Source of the DNA: a virus
DNA: 26,458 bases
Reading direction: 5' to 3' (one strand)
IMG/VR virus record: IMGVR_UViG_3300037507_002279
Coordinates: 1 to 26,458 of that record
A program made the translations under genes and the position numbers. The notes below the pieces were generated by a model. That model did no database searches and was not told the DNA's origin. It saw only the letters and a list, made by a program, of their open reading frames with translations. The first letter of the stretch is position 1, and each line of letters opens with the position of its first letter. This document shows, piece by piece, positions 1 through 6,227 of this stretch.

Positions 1-242
1 TTTTGTCGAATGCCACCTACTACTGAGTCGGCTTTACTTTCTTTTATGTCGTAGTCTAAGCTACTGCACGCACTCACAATCATGTTGACGCCGCGGTTAA
101 CACTCTCCAGTCGATTAAACGCCTGTAGGTAGCTGATTGTGGCGTTGGTGTCGACTGAGGTGCCCTCGTCACGGCTAATAATGCCCTGAGCTGGGTTCAG
201 TTTTTCAACCAACCAGCTCCTAAAATCTTTGATGATGTTCAT
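1..242 (-). CDS. Portal protein, N-terminal fragment
   Basis: The gene starts at 242 and is open to the left window edge, giving about 80 residues (start MNIIKDFRSWLVEKLNP, then a TNATISYLQAFNRLESVNRG stretch). The repeated pattern of aromatic/acidic residues followed by 'VNRGVNMIVSACSSL' resembles the N-terminus of HK97-type portal proteins, in which early helices precede the wing domain. Its place downstream of terminase small and large subunits on the same strand is the usual order in tailed phages. The portal forms the ring at the capsid vertex through which DNA enters and leaves. The start is supported by a GAGGAACACC ribosome binding region just upstream. Identification rests on weak N-terminal similarity plus synteny; the rest of the gene is outside the window. 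Confidence 0.6.
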   Translation of the reverse strand, partial: MNIIKDFRSWLVEKLNPAQGIISRDEGTSVDTNATISYLQAFNRLESVNRGVNMIVSACSSLDYDIKESKADSVVGGIRQ

Positions 243-250
243 GGTGTTCC

Positions 251-676
251 TCAATAAAATTCACTAAAGAGTCCAGTTACCACAGGCTTTTGTTCCCGCG
301 GTAATAACATCTTAGCTTTTTGAGTTTCAATCCAGGAACCCTGTTTGACAGCAGTGGAAAGTGGCGGTGCTTTACCGTACACTCCGTGAAGGGCAACATG
401 GTGAGGGTTACACAGTGTGTACACATCATCATATATTTCCTTGTGGTGGTGCTCGATAAACTCGTCACGATTGGCCAATACTGCCTCGTCTGACGAAAAA
501 TCACGGCCGGTCTTTTCAATCCAACGCTCTAACAACAGTGTTACTGAATGAGTGTGATGTAATTCCAAGTCCTCTTCACTGTTACAGATATAACAATGGT
601 GTTTTTTATCATAGGCACTTTTTGCGCGATCACGTATCCATTTCACAGGAATACGTTTGTTTGTGTTTTTGGCCAT
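251..676 (-). CDS. HNH endonuclease
   Basis: A 141-aa protein with an HNH-type zinc/catalytic core: C28-x2-C31, the His pair H40-H41, and C89 followed by H92-H93 and H97. A basic N-terminus precedes the core. HNH proteins of this size are free-standing nicking or homing enzymes, or packaging-associated nucleases that assist terminase at cos sites. It lies between a GIY-YIG nuclease and the portal gene and has its own consensus promoter at 720-748, so it can be expressed apart from the terminase operon. Which of the two roles applies cannot be told from sequence: proximity to terminase favours a packaging role, while the neighbouring second nuclease favours mobile elements. Start at 676, since no other Met lies upstream of the first zinc ligands. 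Confidence 0.85.
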   Translation of the reverse strand: MAKNTNKRIPVKWIRDRAKSAYDKKHHCYICNSEEDLELHHTHSVTLLLERWIEKTGRDFSSDEAVLANRDEFIEHHHKEIYDDVYTLCNPHHVALHGVYGKAPPLSTAVKQGSWIETQKAKMLLPREQKPVVTGLFSEFY

Positions 677-719
677 GGTTGGTTAAAAAATTTTGGTATT
701 ACAACTCTAAATTACCGAT

Positions 720-748
720 ATTATAGCACGTAGGCAAAGACCTGTCAA
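720..748 (-). promoter_or_regulatory. Sigma-70 promoter of HNH/portal unit
   Basis: On the minus strand TTGACA (743-748), a 17-bp spacer and TATAAT (720-725) make a perfect consensus promoter. Transcription would start near 713, about 37 nt before the HNH start codon. The 98-bp gap between the HNH and GIY-YIG genes holds nothing else that I can identify. Confidence 0.85.
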
Positions 749-774
749 AACCATTTTTGGCGTGGTACAAAATT

Positions 775-1260
775 TCAGTTCCACAATTTGTACCACCAAC
801 TGCTAGACTTGTAGGCTCTGAGTGAGGCCACCTCCAGCTCCAAGTCCCTCAACCGGTCTAGTTCCCCCGGCAATACCACCCCCTCATCTCTAAGATTTTT
901 CAATTCGGTCTGGGTTTCACTCATATACTTCAACAAGCTGCCGGTACTGTTTTCCAATACCCCACTATAGCGTCGTATCCAGAGGTCGTGTTCTGGTGGT
1001 TCAGGATACACTTTATTCAACAGGTTGACACCTCGACTTATCCAACTACGTTCCAACACGTCGAGATGATCGGGGTGGCACAATTCCAGTACCTCACAGC
1101 GCGGAATTCCCCATACTTTGTAGTGAGCTTGCAACTCGCTGGTGTGATTGCCACGACGCAGCGAGTTCAAGTGTTGCTTGTATCGGGAGGAGATATCTAC
1201 GCTCTTGCCAATGTAGGTGTAACCGCTGTCGAACTTTAAGACATAAATTCCGCTTTTCAT
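775..1260 (-). CDS. GIY-YIG endonuclease
   Basis: A 161-aa protein with the GIY-YIG nuclease fold at the N-terminus: GIY at residues 4-6, YIG at 16-18, catalytic Arg26 and Glu70 in the expected spacing. The last ~50 residues are charged and probably coiled coil, ending in a Trp-rich tail, and could hold the DNA-specificity region. The start codon overlaps the terL stop as ATGA (1257-1260), so it is translated by coupling with terminase. GIY-YIG enzymes make site-specific breaks and often act as free-standing homing endonucleases in phage structural and packaging regions. The unusual tight coupling to terL suggests either long residence or a packaging-related job. Family call is firm; biological role is inferred. 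Confidence 0.85.
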   Translation of the reverse strand: MKSGIYVLKFDSGYTYIGKSVDISSRYKQHLNSLRRGNHTSELQAHYKVWGIPRCEVLELCHPDHLDVLERSWISRGVNLLNKVYPEPPEHDLWIRRYSGVLENSTGSLLKYMSETQTELKNLRDEGVVLPGELDRLRDLELEVASLRAYKSSSWWYKLWN

Positions 1261-2561
1261 ATTGTGTATGTGTACACTGCGTAGCGCAGTGCATCTGCTA
1301 TGTGACTAACTTTATTGTGAACTGGCTTTTCTCGTGTAAGTGTCTCGCGATTGTCCCACTGGTACTGATCAAACATTTCCAGTGTGTGTGTACAGTGTGG
1401 GGCCACCTTGATACGTCCCTGCTCTACCAGGGTCTGTACATATGCAATGCCTTCCAACACCTGCTTTTTAGCTTTGATGGTAGAGATATCATAGCCGTAC
1501 GCCAGATCACTTGCAAACTGTGCTGCGGCTGAGTCAATAAAAATGCCCGACTCTATTCCCCAGCGGTCTATAAACTTTTGAAATGCCTCAGCATGGGTGG
1601 CAGTAGTAGCCTCTGCTTTTAGGTACTCGTCCACCACATGGAAACTGTCGTCGACTGGATTATAGGCCAATACTAAGAACGCAGTAGGATCACGATATCC
1701 GGGGTCTATGCCTGCGAGATACTCCACACCATCAACGTGATTGAACTCTACCACCATGTCACTAGTAAATGAATAGATCTGACCCTCGAAAGTGTTGAAT
1801 GAGGCCATGTACTCCTGCTCAAACTCGGCTTTGCTCATACTAGCGCGAGCCTCTGAAACGTCGCTCTCCAACATGCGGTCATTTTCGGTGTAGTCGGCTT
1901 GCAGACTTATCCACTGTGGGTAGAGATCGCTGTACCCACGTTCGTAGAACTTGGCAAACCAGTTGTGTTTGCCGCGTGGCGTACTAATAAAGATAGCTTT
2001 CGACCCGGGACGGTCCAGAGTCGGTCGCAGACTCACATTGAAAGCCTCTTCGCCTCCATCACCTAACGCAGCCTCGTCGAATATGATCAAGTTGTAGCTA
2101 CGACCAACACTTGAATCCACAGTGGTGATACTTCCCATGCGGATGGTACTGCCATTACTTAATTCGATCACCTTGTCTTTGTGGTTGTCTTTGGTCACCT
2201 CCAAATCAAACTGCTTGATAAAGCCACGCTGCAGTTCGAAACTGATGGTGGACAGGTTATAGTTGGGGCTCATGATCAACACATTGCAGCCTGGTATCAA
2301 CACCACCAGTTGGCCGATCACGTTGGCAATAAACGTCTTGCCCAGTCGTCGACTAAGAGCAGCAACTATGAACCTGTAGTCAGGTGAGTTCACAGCATTG
2401 ATTAAAGCAATCTGTGGACGGTTCAAGTTGTCGAATATGGGCACACCACCCACGGTGGCCAACTTCAAGTAGTTGACTATGGGCAGCTTGATAAATCGAC
2501 TATCGCCTGGATAGTCGGTAATGTTGTAACAATCTATGTCATCTCGAGAAATCTTAAGCAT
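1257..2561 (-). CDS. Terminase large subunit
   Basis: A 434-aa packaging motor with both expected domains. The ATPase has a Walker A variant SRRLGKT (residues 70-76), Walker B LIIFDEA with the catalytic Glu (159-165) and the coupling motif STPRG (193-197). The RNase H-like nuclease has three acidic positions, D286 in GIDPGY, D343 in FIDSA and D423 in HIADALRY. Length is normal for the family. The N-terminus overlaps the end of terS by 8 nt, and the C-terminus overlaps the GIY-YIG gene. It translocates DNA into the prohead through the portal and cuts concatemers. The sequence alone does not tell me whether packaging is cos or headful. Confidence 0.95.
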   Translation of the reverse strand: MLKISRDDIDCYNITDYPGDSRFIKLPIVNYLKLATVGGVPIFDNLNRPQIALINAVNSPDYRFIVAALSRRLGKTFIANVIGQLVVLIPGCNVLIMSPNYNLSTISFELQRGFIKQFDLEVTKDNHKDKVIELSNGSTIRMGSITTVDSSVGRSYNLIIFDEAALGDGGEEAFNVSLRPTLDRPGSKAIFISTPRGKHNWFAKFYERGYSDLYPQWISLQADYTENDRMLESDVSEARASMSKAEFEQEYMASFNTFEGQIYSFTSDMVVEFNHVDGVEYLAGIDPGYRDPTAFLVLAYNPVDDSFHVVDEYLKAEATTATHAEAFQKFIDRWGIESGIFIDSAAAQFASDLAYGYDISTIKAKKQVLEGIAYVQTLVEQGRIKVAPHCTHTLEMFDQYQWDNRETLTREKPVHNKVSHIADALRYAVYTYTI

Positions 2562-3027
2562 TGGGCTTCAACAACCTTTCTAACAACGACCCATAGTTGG
2601 AGCCAGCACCGCCGTCATTGATTTGTACGTTGACCTGGCTCTTAATATTGCTGGCTCGAACTTTTTCCAAGGCAATCTCACGGTCCAACTGTTCGATGGT
2701 CATTTTGTGGCTTAATGCCAACAGATCTGCAATGTCTTTTGAGGACCCCACTCCTGCCTCGTCCAATTCTTGAAACTTTTTGGAGATCAACATGTCCATT
2801 GCTTTGCGCATTTTGAAACGGTTGTTGAAGCCGACGTCTTTAAACACCTGATCAATGTAAGTCTTTACCTCACGGCGGGCTAGTTGGCTAGCTACCAGCT
2901 CGGTACTGACCCCCAATTCCTCACTTACCTTGGTCAAGCTCTGAGTCTGTAAATAGCAGTTGGCAATCTCCAAGCCCTCGGGATCGATGGTGAGTGTTTC
3001 GGCTGGGTGGGTTTGAGCTGGTAGCAT
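2554..3027 (-). CDS. Terminase small subunit (probable)
   Basis: A 157-aa protein directly upstream of, and overlapping, terL. Residues about 32-55 look like a helix-turn-helix (SLTKVSEELGVSTELVASQL), the type of N-terminal DNA-binding module found in terminase small subunits. The middle is a long amphipathic helical region (residues 75-130), and the end is a Gly-rich linker with a short C-terminal helix (GSLLERLLKP) that could dock onto TerL. TerS recognises the packaging site and loads TerL. The name rests on position, size and HTH, since small subunits are poorly conserved. Confidence 0.75.
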   Translation of the reverse strand: MLPAQTHPAETLTIDPEGLEIANCYLQTQSLTKVSEELGVSTELVASQLARREVKTYIDQVFKDVGFNNRFKMRKAMDMLISKKFQELDEAGVGSSKDIADLLALSHKMTIEQLDREIALEKVRASNIKSQVNVQINDGGAGSNYGSLLERLLKPNA

Positions 3028-3036
3028 GTGGACTCC

Positions 3037-3417
3037 TTAGTGGATATCGATTTTGACTGTGGTACTCTTGGGGCTGGTTTGGAGTTCGATGTACAACACC
3101 CCATCTTGTAATACTACACTTGACACGTGGATGTCCGGTTCTAGGGTCCAGGTTTTGGTCCAGGATCTGTGGGCGAGTCCACGGACCAGATAAACACGAG
3201 TGTCTTCGGCTTCCTTGGTGCCCTTGACAGTCAAGGTGGTACCGGTTAAACTCACGTCCAACTCACTACGGTCCCAGCCACTTACCGCAATTTCGATTAC
3301 ATAGTGGTCCTCGTCTTTGTAGAGGTTATACGGTGGGTATTGATTGGTTGCACGATTCATCATGTTCTCAAAACCAATCATGGTCTGGTAGAGGGGGTCT
3401 AGCATTGTTGTCTTCAT
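3037..3417 (-). CDS. Small heat shock protein, Hsp20/IbpA family
   Basis: A 126-aa alpha-crystallin-domain chaperone. The N-terminal stretch DPLYQTMIGFENMMNRA is very close to the IbpA/IbpB N-terminal arm, YPPYNLYKDEDHYVIEIAV opens the crystallin beta-sandwich, and GVLYIEL is the conserved end of the domain. The IbpA-type C-terminal I-x-I anchor is approximated by the terminal VKIDIH. Such proteins hold unfolding proteins in an ATP-independent way. The gene lies 9 nt upstream of terS, with an AGAGGATCAACT ribosome binding region, so it is co-transcribed with packaging genes and may protect capsid or packaging proteins during late infection; that role is inferred. Phage-borne Hsp20 genes are known, for instance in cyanophages. 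Confidence 0.92.
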   Translation of the reverse strand: MKTTMLDPLYQTMIGFENMMNRATNQYPPYNLYKDEDHYVIEIAVSGWDRSELDVSLTGTTLTVKGTKEAEDTRVYLVRGLAHRSWTKTWTLEPDIHVSSVVLQDGVLYIELQTSPKSTTVKIDIH

Positions 3418-3428
3418 AGTTGATCCTC

Positions 3429-3536
3429 TTAGATATAGCGATCGAATGGGCGGGTGCCGTAGTAACGTGCTCGGAATTCGTACAATTCCTCTGAATAGTC
3501 TACTAACGCATCCCAGATGTGTTTGATAATCTTCAT
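3429..3536 (-). CDS. 35-aa small protein
   Basis: A short gene between the DUF3563-like gene and hsp20. Its ATG at 3536 overlaps the preceding stop (ATGA), and a GAGGTT ribosome binding site sits 4 nt upstream. The product begins MKIIKHIWDALVDYSEELYE and ends in a basic/aromatic tail (RARYYGTRPFDRYI). It resembles the very short proteobacterial proteins with a helical start and an Arg/Tyr-rich end, but I do not recognise a named family. Spacing of 11 nt to hsp20 makes it part of the same operon. Confidence 0.7.
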   Translation of the reverse strand: MKIIKHIWDALVDYSEELYEFRARYYGTRPFDRYI

Positions 3537-3670
3537 AGATAACCTCGACGTTGTATGGCTTTCATACGGTTTTCCAAGTCACACAGGTCTGTGCTCTGTG
3601 ACAAGTAACTGTAGATCTCCTGACAATAGTGAGGTTGGAATGATCGTGTGATCCATTCTAAAAATTTCAT
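3533..3670 (-). CDS. DUF3563-like small protein
   Basis: A 45-aa protein starting MKFLEWITRSF, with a good AAGGA ribosome binding site and a promoter about 45 nt upstream. The C-terminal half, SYLSQSTDLCDLENRMKAIQ, fits the DUF3563 signature (YLxQSxDLxDLExRMRxLxR) found in many short proteobacterial proteins of unknown function. A longer reading to 3787 exists but would run through the promoter, so the short form is preferred. It is the first gene of the packaging operon and is translationally coupled to the next one. Function is unknown. Presence in a phage is useful as a hint that the host is a proteobacterium. Confidence 0.75.
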   Translation of the reverse strand: MKFLEWITRSFQPHYCQEIYSYLSQSTDLCDLENRMKAIQRRGYL

Positions 3671-3713
3671 GTTGTTTTCCTTGTTGATGATCCCAAATTT
3701 GGCGATCGGGTCC

Positions 3714-3742
3714 ATTATAACACGTGGGGCTTGTTGGTTCAA
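3714..3742 (-). promoter_or_regulatory. Sigma-70 promoter of packaging operon
   Basis: Minus strand TTGAAC (3737-3742), 17-bp spacer and TATAAT (3714-3719). Transcription would start near 3707 and run through the DUF3563-like gene, hsp20, terS and terL. Confidence 0.85.
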
Positions 3743-3963
3743 GTGAAAATTTGGTCTGCGTACAAAGGGTCTGTGGAAAATTTCCAAAATAGGCCGTGAG
3801 GGTGGGCGCAGCGGGGGTCGAAAATAACAGGTCTAACAACCGCCCCTAGTCTATTGTATCACGGAACCTACAGCACTGCGAATACCCTACCGACTTGTAG
3901 GGAAATAAACTTGCATGTGAATTTTTATGGTACACTGTGTTCACTGTAGACAAGGAGATCAAC
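3743..3963. promoter_or_regulatory. Divergent intergenic control region
   Basis: This gap separates the minus-strand packaging operon from the plus-strand cassette region. On the plus strand TACACT at 3931-3936 is preceded by TGG, giving an extended -10; the best upstream -35 match (TTGCAT, 3911-3916) is too close at 14 bp. A small hairpin CCCTAC/GTAGGG lies at 3885-3902. No coding potential is convincing here. Confidence 0.5.
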
Positions 3964-4128
3964 ATGACCACTAGCGAACACATGGACGACCTGGCTCAAC
4001 GATACGCTCGTGCCTTGGTGCGGTATCACATGACCAGCGACCGTGACGATTACAAAATCATGTTTGAACTGCACGAGATGCTGAACATGGTTTGCCATGA
4101 GTATGCTCAGGAACAATTGGAGGCTTGA
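3964..4128 (+). CDS. 54-aa small helical protein
   Basis: The first plus-strand gene after the divergent region. The start at 3964 is chosen because AAGGAG lies 7 nt upstream; an in-frame Met at 3937 lacks a site. The product is a soluble, charged, probably all-helical protein (DDLAQRYARALVRYHMTSDR, then HEMLNMVCHEYAQEQLEA). I recognise no family. It is followed after one nucleotide by a tiny membrane protein gene and then a 47-aa gene, forming a three-gene unit. Confidence 0.75.
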   Translation: MTTSEHMDDLAQRYARALVRYHMTSDRDDYKIMFELHEMLNMVCHEYAQEQLEA

Positions 4129-4129
4129 T

Positions 4130-4240
4130 ATGGAAACGATTGCTTGGGTGGTATTGGTGGGCCTACCCGTTTGGGTTATGGTGGCATGTAATGTTATCAC
4201 TGCAGTGATTCGTACTATTGGAAAGGTAAACCTAAAATGA
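4130..4240 (+). CDS. 36-aa single-pass membrane protein
   Basis: Starts METIAWVVLVGLPVWVMVAC and consists almost entirely of one hydrophobic segment, ending in a short basic tail (RTIGKVNLK). The start is 1 nt after the upstream stop, and its stop overlaps the next start (ATGA). A Gly-Leu-Pro kink lies in the middle of the membrane segment. Similar tiny single-pass proteins occur at 4677-4760 and 7200-7286 in the same position within their cassettes, so they look like diverged members of one group. Function is unknown; a holin or signalling role cannot be judged. Confidence 0.7.
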   Translation: METIAWVVLVGLPVWVMVACNVITAVIRTIGKVNLK

Positions 4241-4380
4241 ATAACCCCTTTTACGCTGCGGTAATTACCGCGTCACGACTGGTAGCAGCCTGCCGTATGA
4301 CCGTCCGGGATGCCTGCCGAACAGCAGCCCACCAGCACGGCGTGGACTACCACAAACTGTACCGGGCCTTGACGGACTGA
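4237..4380 (+). CDS. 47-aa small basic protein
   Basis: Start overlaps the preceding stop (ATGA). The sequence opens MNNPFYAAVITASRLVAACR, then has a basic helical part with two Cys and several His (TVRDACRTAAHQHGVDYHK). The pattern 'RDACRTAAHQHGVDYHKLYRAL' could form a small helix-turn-helix, but this is weak. The gene ends 3 nt before the terminator hairpin. Confidence 0.65.
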   Translation: MNNPFYAAVITASRLVAACRMTVRDACRTAAHQHGVDYHKLYRALTD

Positions 4381-4383
4381 AGC

Positions 4384-4409
4384 AAAGACCCCACAGATCG
4401 TGGGGCTTT
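4384..4409. terminator. Bidirectional hairpin terminator
   Basis: AAAG-CCCCAC stem paired with GTGGGG-CTTT around a 5-nt loop, A-rich on one side and T-rich on the other, so it can end transcription from either direction. It is followed directly by the minus-strand promoter element at 4421-4450. Confidence 0.75.
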
Positions 4410-4420
4410 GGTGCGCCGAA

Positions 4421-4450
4421 ATTATATCACGTCATTTCGGGCCCTGTCAA
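4421..4450 (-). promoter_or_regulatory. Antisense promoter element, copy 1
   Basis: Minus strand TTGACA (4445-4450), 18-bp spacer, TATAAT (4421-4426). The flanking arms CCGAAAT and ATTTCGG are inverted repeats. Compared with the other copies both arms carry matching changes, so the symmetry is kept. Transcription would enter the hairpin at 4384-4409. Confidence 0.75.
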
Positions 4451-4484
4451 TACCCCACCTGGTCACAGGGGCATTATTTTGGGC

Positions 4485-4514
4485 TTGTGTTGGGTTGGTG
4501 TTTTCGCTTAAAAT
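4485..4514 (+). promoter_or_regulatory. Plus-strand promoter
   Basis: TTGTGT (4485-4490), 18-bp spacer and TAAAAT (4509-4514), leading to the gene at 4547. The upstream segment ACCTGG-TCACAGGGG is shared with the TGTAAGG-type promoters, but here the direct repeat has decayed to TTGTGTT/TTGGTGTT. Confidence 0.6.
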
Positions 4515-4546
4515 CATTACATCGCAAGGCAAACAGGAGAACCAAG

Positions 4547-4675
4547 ATGTACTACCCCGCTGACATGACCCGTGAAGACATTGAGGCTTTTGAGCTGGAC
4601 ATGGTTGCAGCTGAACTGATCTGGAATGAAGACCCCATCAATTGGGAACTGCAAGAAATTGCAGAAGGGGAATGA
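4547..4675 (+). CDS. 42-aa acidic protein
   Basis: Start at 4547 chosen for the AGGAG site 8 nt upstream; the longer in-frame reading would run back through the promoter. The product (MYYPADMTREDIEAFELDMV, continuing to QEIAEGE) is strongly acidic and helical, with no recognised domain. Phage proteins of this kind often bind or mimic nucleic-acid-binding partners, but nothing here proves that. Confidence 0.7.
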   Translation: MYYPADMTREDIEAFELDMVAAELIWNEDPINWELQEIAEGE

Positions 4676-4676
4676 C

Positions 4677-4760
4677 ATGGAAATCGTTGCATTGTTTGCG
4701 TTTTTGGTGGTGCCCACATTGATTGTGGGGTTAATCATGATTTTGATGGGAGAATGGTAA
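4677..4760 (+). CDS. 27-aa single-pass membrane peptide
   Basis: One hydrophobic helix (start MEIVALFAFLVVPTLIVGLI) with almost no soluble part. It begins 1 nt after the previous stop, and its TAA overlaps the next start. It shares a METI/MEIV-type start and a central Pro with the peptides at 4130 and 7200. Function unknown. Confidence 0.6.
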   Translation: MEIVALFAFLVVPTLIVGLIMILMGEW

Positions 4761-4978
4761 TGGATTATCCTGACTATGACACTGAGGAACTGGCTTCCTA
4801 CTTTAGTGACTACCACAAGGACGTCCATGGCGTGCGTCCTCGTTGGGTTGACCACACAGACCGTGTGGCGATCATTGAAGGGCTGGAAAGTCTGGACCGT
4901 TACATGGATTCCATGAAAACCACTCCCGAGGGTCGTGCCCAACTGAGGGCCGCTGGCTGGTGGGTGGAACAGGACTGA
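4760..4978 (+). CDS. Conserved phage protein, 72 aa
   Basis: Start at 4760 overlaps the preceding TAA; GGGAG lies at the right distance upstream. The sequence MDYPDYDTEELASYFSDYHK then DVHGVRPRWV and the end TPEGRAQLRAAGWWVEQD match a small conserved protein seen in many tailed phages (pattern YFsDyhKDvhGvRPRw). Its function is unknown. It closes the cassette that begins at 4547. Confidence 0.8.
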   Translation: MDYPDYDTEELASYFSDYHKDVHGVRPRWVDHTDRVAIIEGLESLDRYMDSMKTTPEGRAQLRAAGWWVEQD

Positions 4979-4993
4979 ACAAAGACCCTACAC

Positions 4994-5023
4994 TTTACAG
5001 GGTTTTATGATGCGTGGTAACAT
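4994..5023 (+). promoter_or_regulatory. Terminator fused to promoter
   Basis: The hairpin ACCCTAC-ACTT-TACAGGGTTTT at about 4986-5005 would end the upstream unit. The same bases supply the -35 TTTACA (4994-4999), followed after 18 bp by TAACAT (5018-5023) for the gene at 5051. The -10 is a weak match. Confidence 0.5.
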
Positions 5024-5050
5024 GCGTTATCGCATCAAGAAAGGAATTAT

Positions 5051-5278
5051 ATGAAGGTTTTTATCTTTGACCATCCGGTGCCGTTTCCACAATCAGAATA
5101 TGGTGGCATGTGGGTTGTTCGTGCTGAGGGGCACTATCAGGCTGGGCATGTTGCGTGGGAATACTTTGGTGATCCTGTATTGAGGGTAGAATCATTCCAG
5201 CAGGCTGCACTTGAGGGTCAATCGTTGGAATTGGTGAACCACGGCGAGCCCATGGTTCTGGATTGTTTTCTGACTTGA
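5051..5278 (+). CDS. 75-aa protein, unknown
   Basis: MKVFIFDHPVPFPQSEYGGM opens a compact mixed alpha/beta protein rich in aromatic residues (GGMWVVRAEGHYQAGHVAWEY). An AAAGGA site lies 5 nt upstream. The middle and end (SFQQAALEGQSLELVNHGEP) read like a small globular domain. I do not recognise the family. It is a single-gene cassette between a fused terminator-promoter and a strong hairpin. Confidence 0.8.
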   Translation: MKVFIFDHPVPFPQSEYGGMWVVRAEGHYQAGHVAWEYFGDPVLRVESFQQAALEGQSLELVNHGEPMVLDCFLT

Positions 5279-5281
5279 ACA

Positions 5282-5310
5282 AATAACCCCACAGATCGTG
5301 GGGTTATTTG
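5282..5310. terminator. Bidirectional hairpin terminator
   Basis: Perfect 12-bp stem (AAATAACCCCAC / GTGGGGTTATTT) with a 5-nt loop, starting 3 nt after the stop codon of the upstream gene. Confidence 0.85.
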
Positions 5311-5318
5311 CGCCAAAA

Positions 5319-5348
5319 TTATATCACATAATTTTGGGCCGGGTCAAG
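5319..5348 (-). promoter_or_regulatory. Antisense promoter element, copy 2
   Basis: Minus strand TTGACC (5343-5348), 18 bp, TATAAT (5319-5324), within a palindrome CCAAAATTAT-N5-ATAATTTTGG at 5314-5338. Confidence 0.75.
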
Positions 5349-5382
5349 CGGCCTGGCCAATAGTTGACCTGGAACAGGGGTT

Positions 5383-5415
5383 GTAAGGTTGGCGTAAGGT
5401 TGAGGGGCTACACTG
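5383..5415 (+). promoter_or_regulatory. TGTAAGG direct-repeat promoter A
   Basis: TGTAAGG (5383-5389) and CGTAAGG (5394-5400) repeat with an 11-bp period. Nine bases later comes a -10 TACACT (5410-5415), and no normal -35 is present. This matches the layout of response-regulator boxes that replace the -35. It drives the gene at 5441. Confidence 0.65.
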
Positions 5416-5440
5416 TATTTATTGGATCAAGGAGTTCATC

Positions 5441-5686
5441 ATGAACGGCAAAATCAAGTTTCATAAAGCCACTGGCCCTGCGTTTAAGACTGGTGAAGTG
5501 TGGTATGCTGCCAATGGCAGGATGGCTGAGATTGTAGACGTTGCCCGATACCTTGGTGTACTGTCCAATCACGCATCGGATTACAGCGTGATGTACAAGG
5601 ATGTTCAAGATGGTACAATGCACGAAAAAGATGCGTGGAATTTTCAGGTTCGCTACACTCACCAAGCCGATAGGCTTGTGGGCTAA
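5441..5686 (+). CDS. 81-aa protein, unknown
   Basis: Begins MNGKIKFHKATGPAFKTGEV with an AAGGAG site 7 nt upstream. The product is soluble and mixed alpha/beta (VWYAANGRMAEIVDVARYLG in the middle) without recognised motifs. It is the only gene of its cassette. It lies between a TGTAAGG-type promoter and the fused terminator-promoter in front of the first HTH paralog, so it may share regulation with the SprT-like gene at 6228. Confidence 0.75.
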   Translation: MNGKIKFHKATGPAFKTGEVWYAANGRMAEIVDVARYLGVLSNHASDYSVMYKDVQDGTMHEKDAWNFQVRYTHQADRLVG

Positions 5687-5696
5687 AACCCTACGC

Positions 5697-5726
5697 TTGA
5701 CAGGGATTTGTGTCAGGCACTAAAAT
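5697..5726 (+). promoter_or_regulatory. Terminator fused to promoter of HTH paralog A
   Basis: AACCCTAC-GCTTGA-CAGGG forms a short hairpin after the upstream gene. Its loop and right arm contain the -35 TTGACA (5697-5702), followed by an 18-bp spacer and TAAAAT (5721-5726). Confidence 0.75.
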
Positions 5727-5752
5727 GTGTTTTCACTTTTGGAGATTTTGAA

Positions 5753-6067
5753 ATGGCTGAAAAGAACCTGAACTATACCCCTGAGCAAACCGCACAAATG
5801 GTGCAGGACTACCAAGTGGGTGTTACCGTGGAGATTATCGCTCAAGGGCTGGGCAAGACCGTTCGTTCGGTTGTGGCCAAGCTCTCACGTGAGGGTGTTT
5901 ACAAGCGTAAGGAATACACCACCAAGACGGGTGAGGCCCCGGTGGCCAAGGAATACTTGGCCGATCAAGTCGGGGCTTTGGCTGGGTTGAGTGAGGGTGA
6001 AATCGACTCACTCACCAAGGCAAACAAGACTGCACTGGCCAAGATTCTGGCCAAGCTGAGTGGTTGA
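5753..6067 (+). CDS. HTH DNA-binding protein, paralog A
   Basis: A 104-aa protein. Residues about 8-50 (NYTPEQTAQMVQDYQVGVTV followed by EIIAQGLGKTVRSVVAKLSR) form a helix-turn-helix of the sigma-region-4/GcrA-like type, in which RSVVAKLSREGVY is the likely recognition helix. The C-terminal part ends in a conserved helix (EGEIDSLTKANKTALAKIL). Three more copies lie at 10573, 12375 (minus) and 19869. The start at 5753 is fixed by alignment with the paralogs and by GGAG 8 nt upstream. It has its own near-consensus promoter. A role as transcription regulator or nucleoid-type protein is inferred; no target is known. Confidence 0.85.
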   Translation: MAEKNLNYTPEQTAQMVQDYQVGVTVEIIAQGLGKTVRSVVAKLSREGVYKRKEYTTKTGEAPVAKEYLADQVGALAGLSEGEIDSLTKANKTALAKILAKLSG

Positions 6068-6068
6068 C

Positions 6069-6118
6069 AATAGGGGGAAACCCCTATTCCAAATCTGTTG
6101 TTTTTTAACAACAGATTT
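6069..6118. terminator. Double hairpin terminator
   Basis: Two hairpins in a row after the HTH gene: AATAGGGG/CCCCTATT (6069-6088) and AAATCTGTTGTT/AACAACAGATTT (6091-6118, 12-bp stem, T4 loop). The second abuts the antisense promoter element. Confidence 0.75.
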
Positions 6119-6126
6119 GCGCCAAA

Positions 6127-6156
6127 ATTATATCATATAATTTTGGGGGCTGTCAA
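6127..6156 (-). promoter_or_regulatory. Antisense promoter element, copy 3
   Basis: Minus strand TTGACA (6151-6156), 18 bp, TATAAT (6127-6132). The palindrome at 6122-6146 is perfect: 11-bp arms CCAAAATTATA and TATAATTTTGG around a 3-nt centre. Confidence 0.8.
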
Positions 6157-6188
6157 CAACTTTTCTATACCCGACCTGGCACAGGGGT

Positions 6189-6221
6189 TGTAAGGTTGGT
6201 GTAAGGTAGCCTGGCGAGAAT
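6189..6221 (+). promoter_or_regulatory. TGTAAGG direct-repeat promoter B
   Basis: TGTAAGG at 6189-6195 and 6200-6206 (11-bp period), then 9 bp, then -10 GAGAAT (6216-6221). The start point would fall at about 6228, the first base of the next gene, so that mRNA may have no leader. Confidence 0.65.
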
Positions 6222-6227
6222 GGCAGC

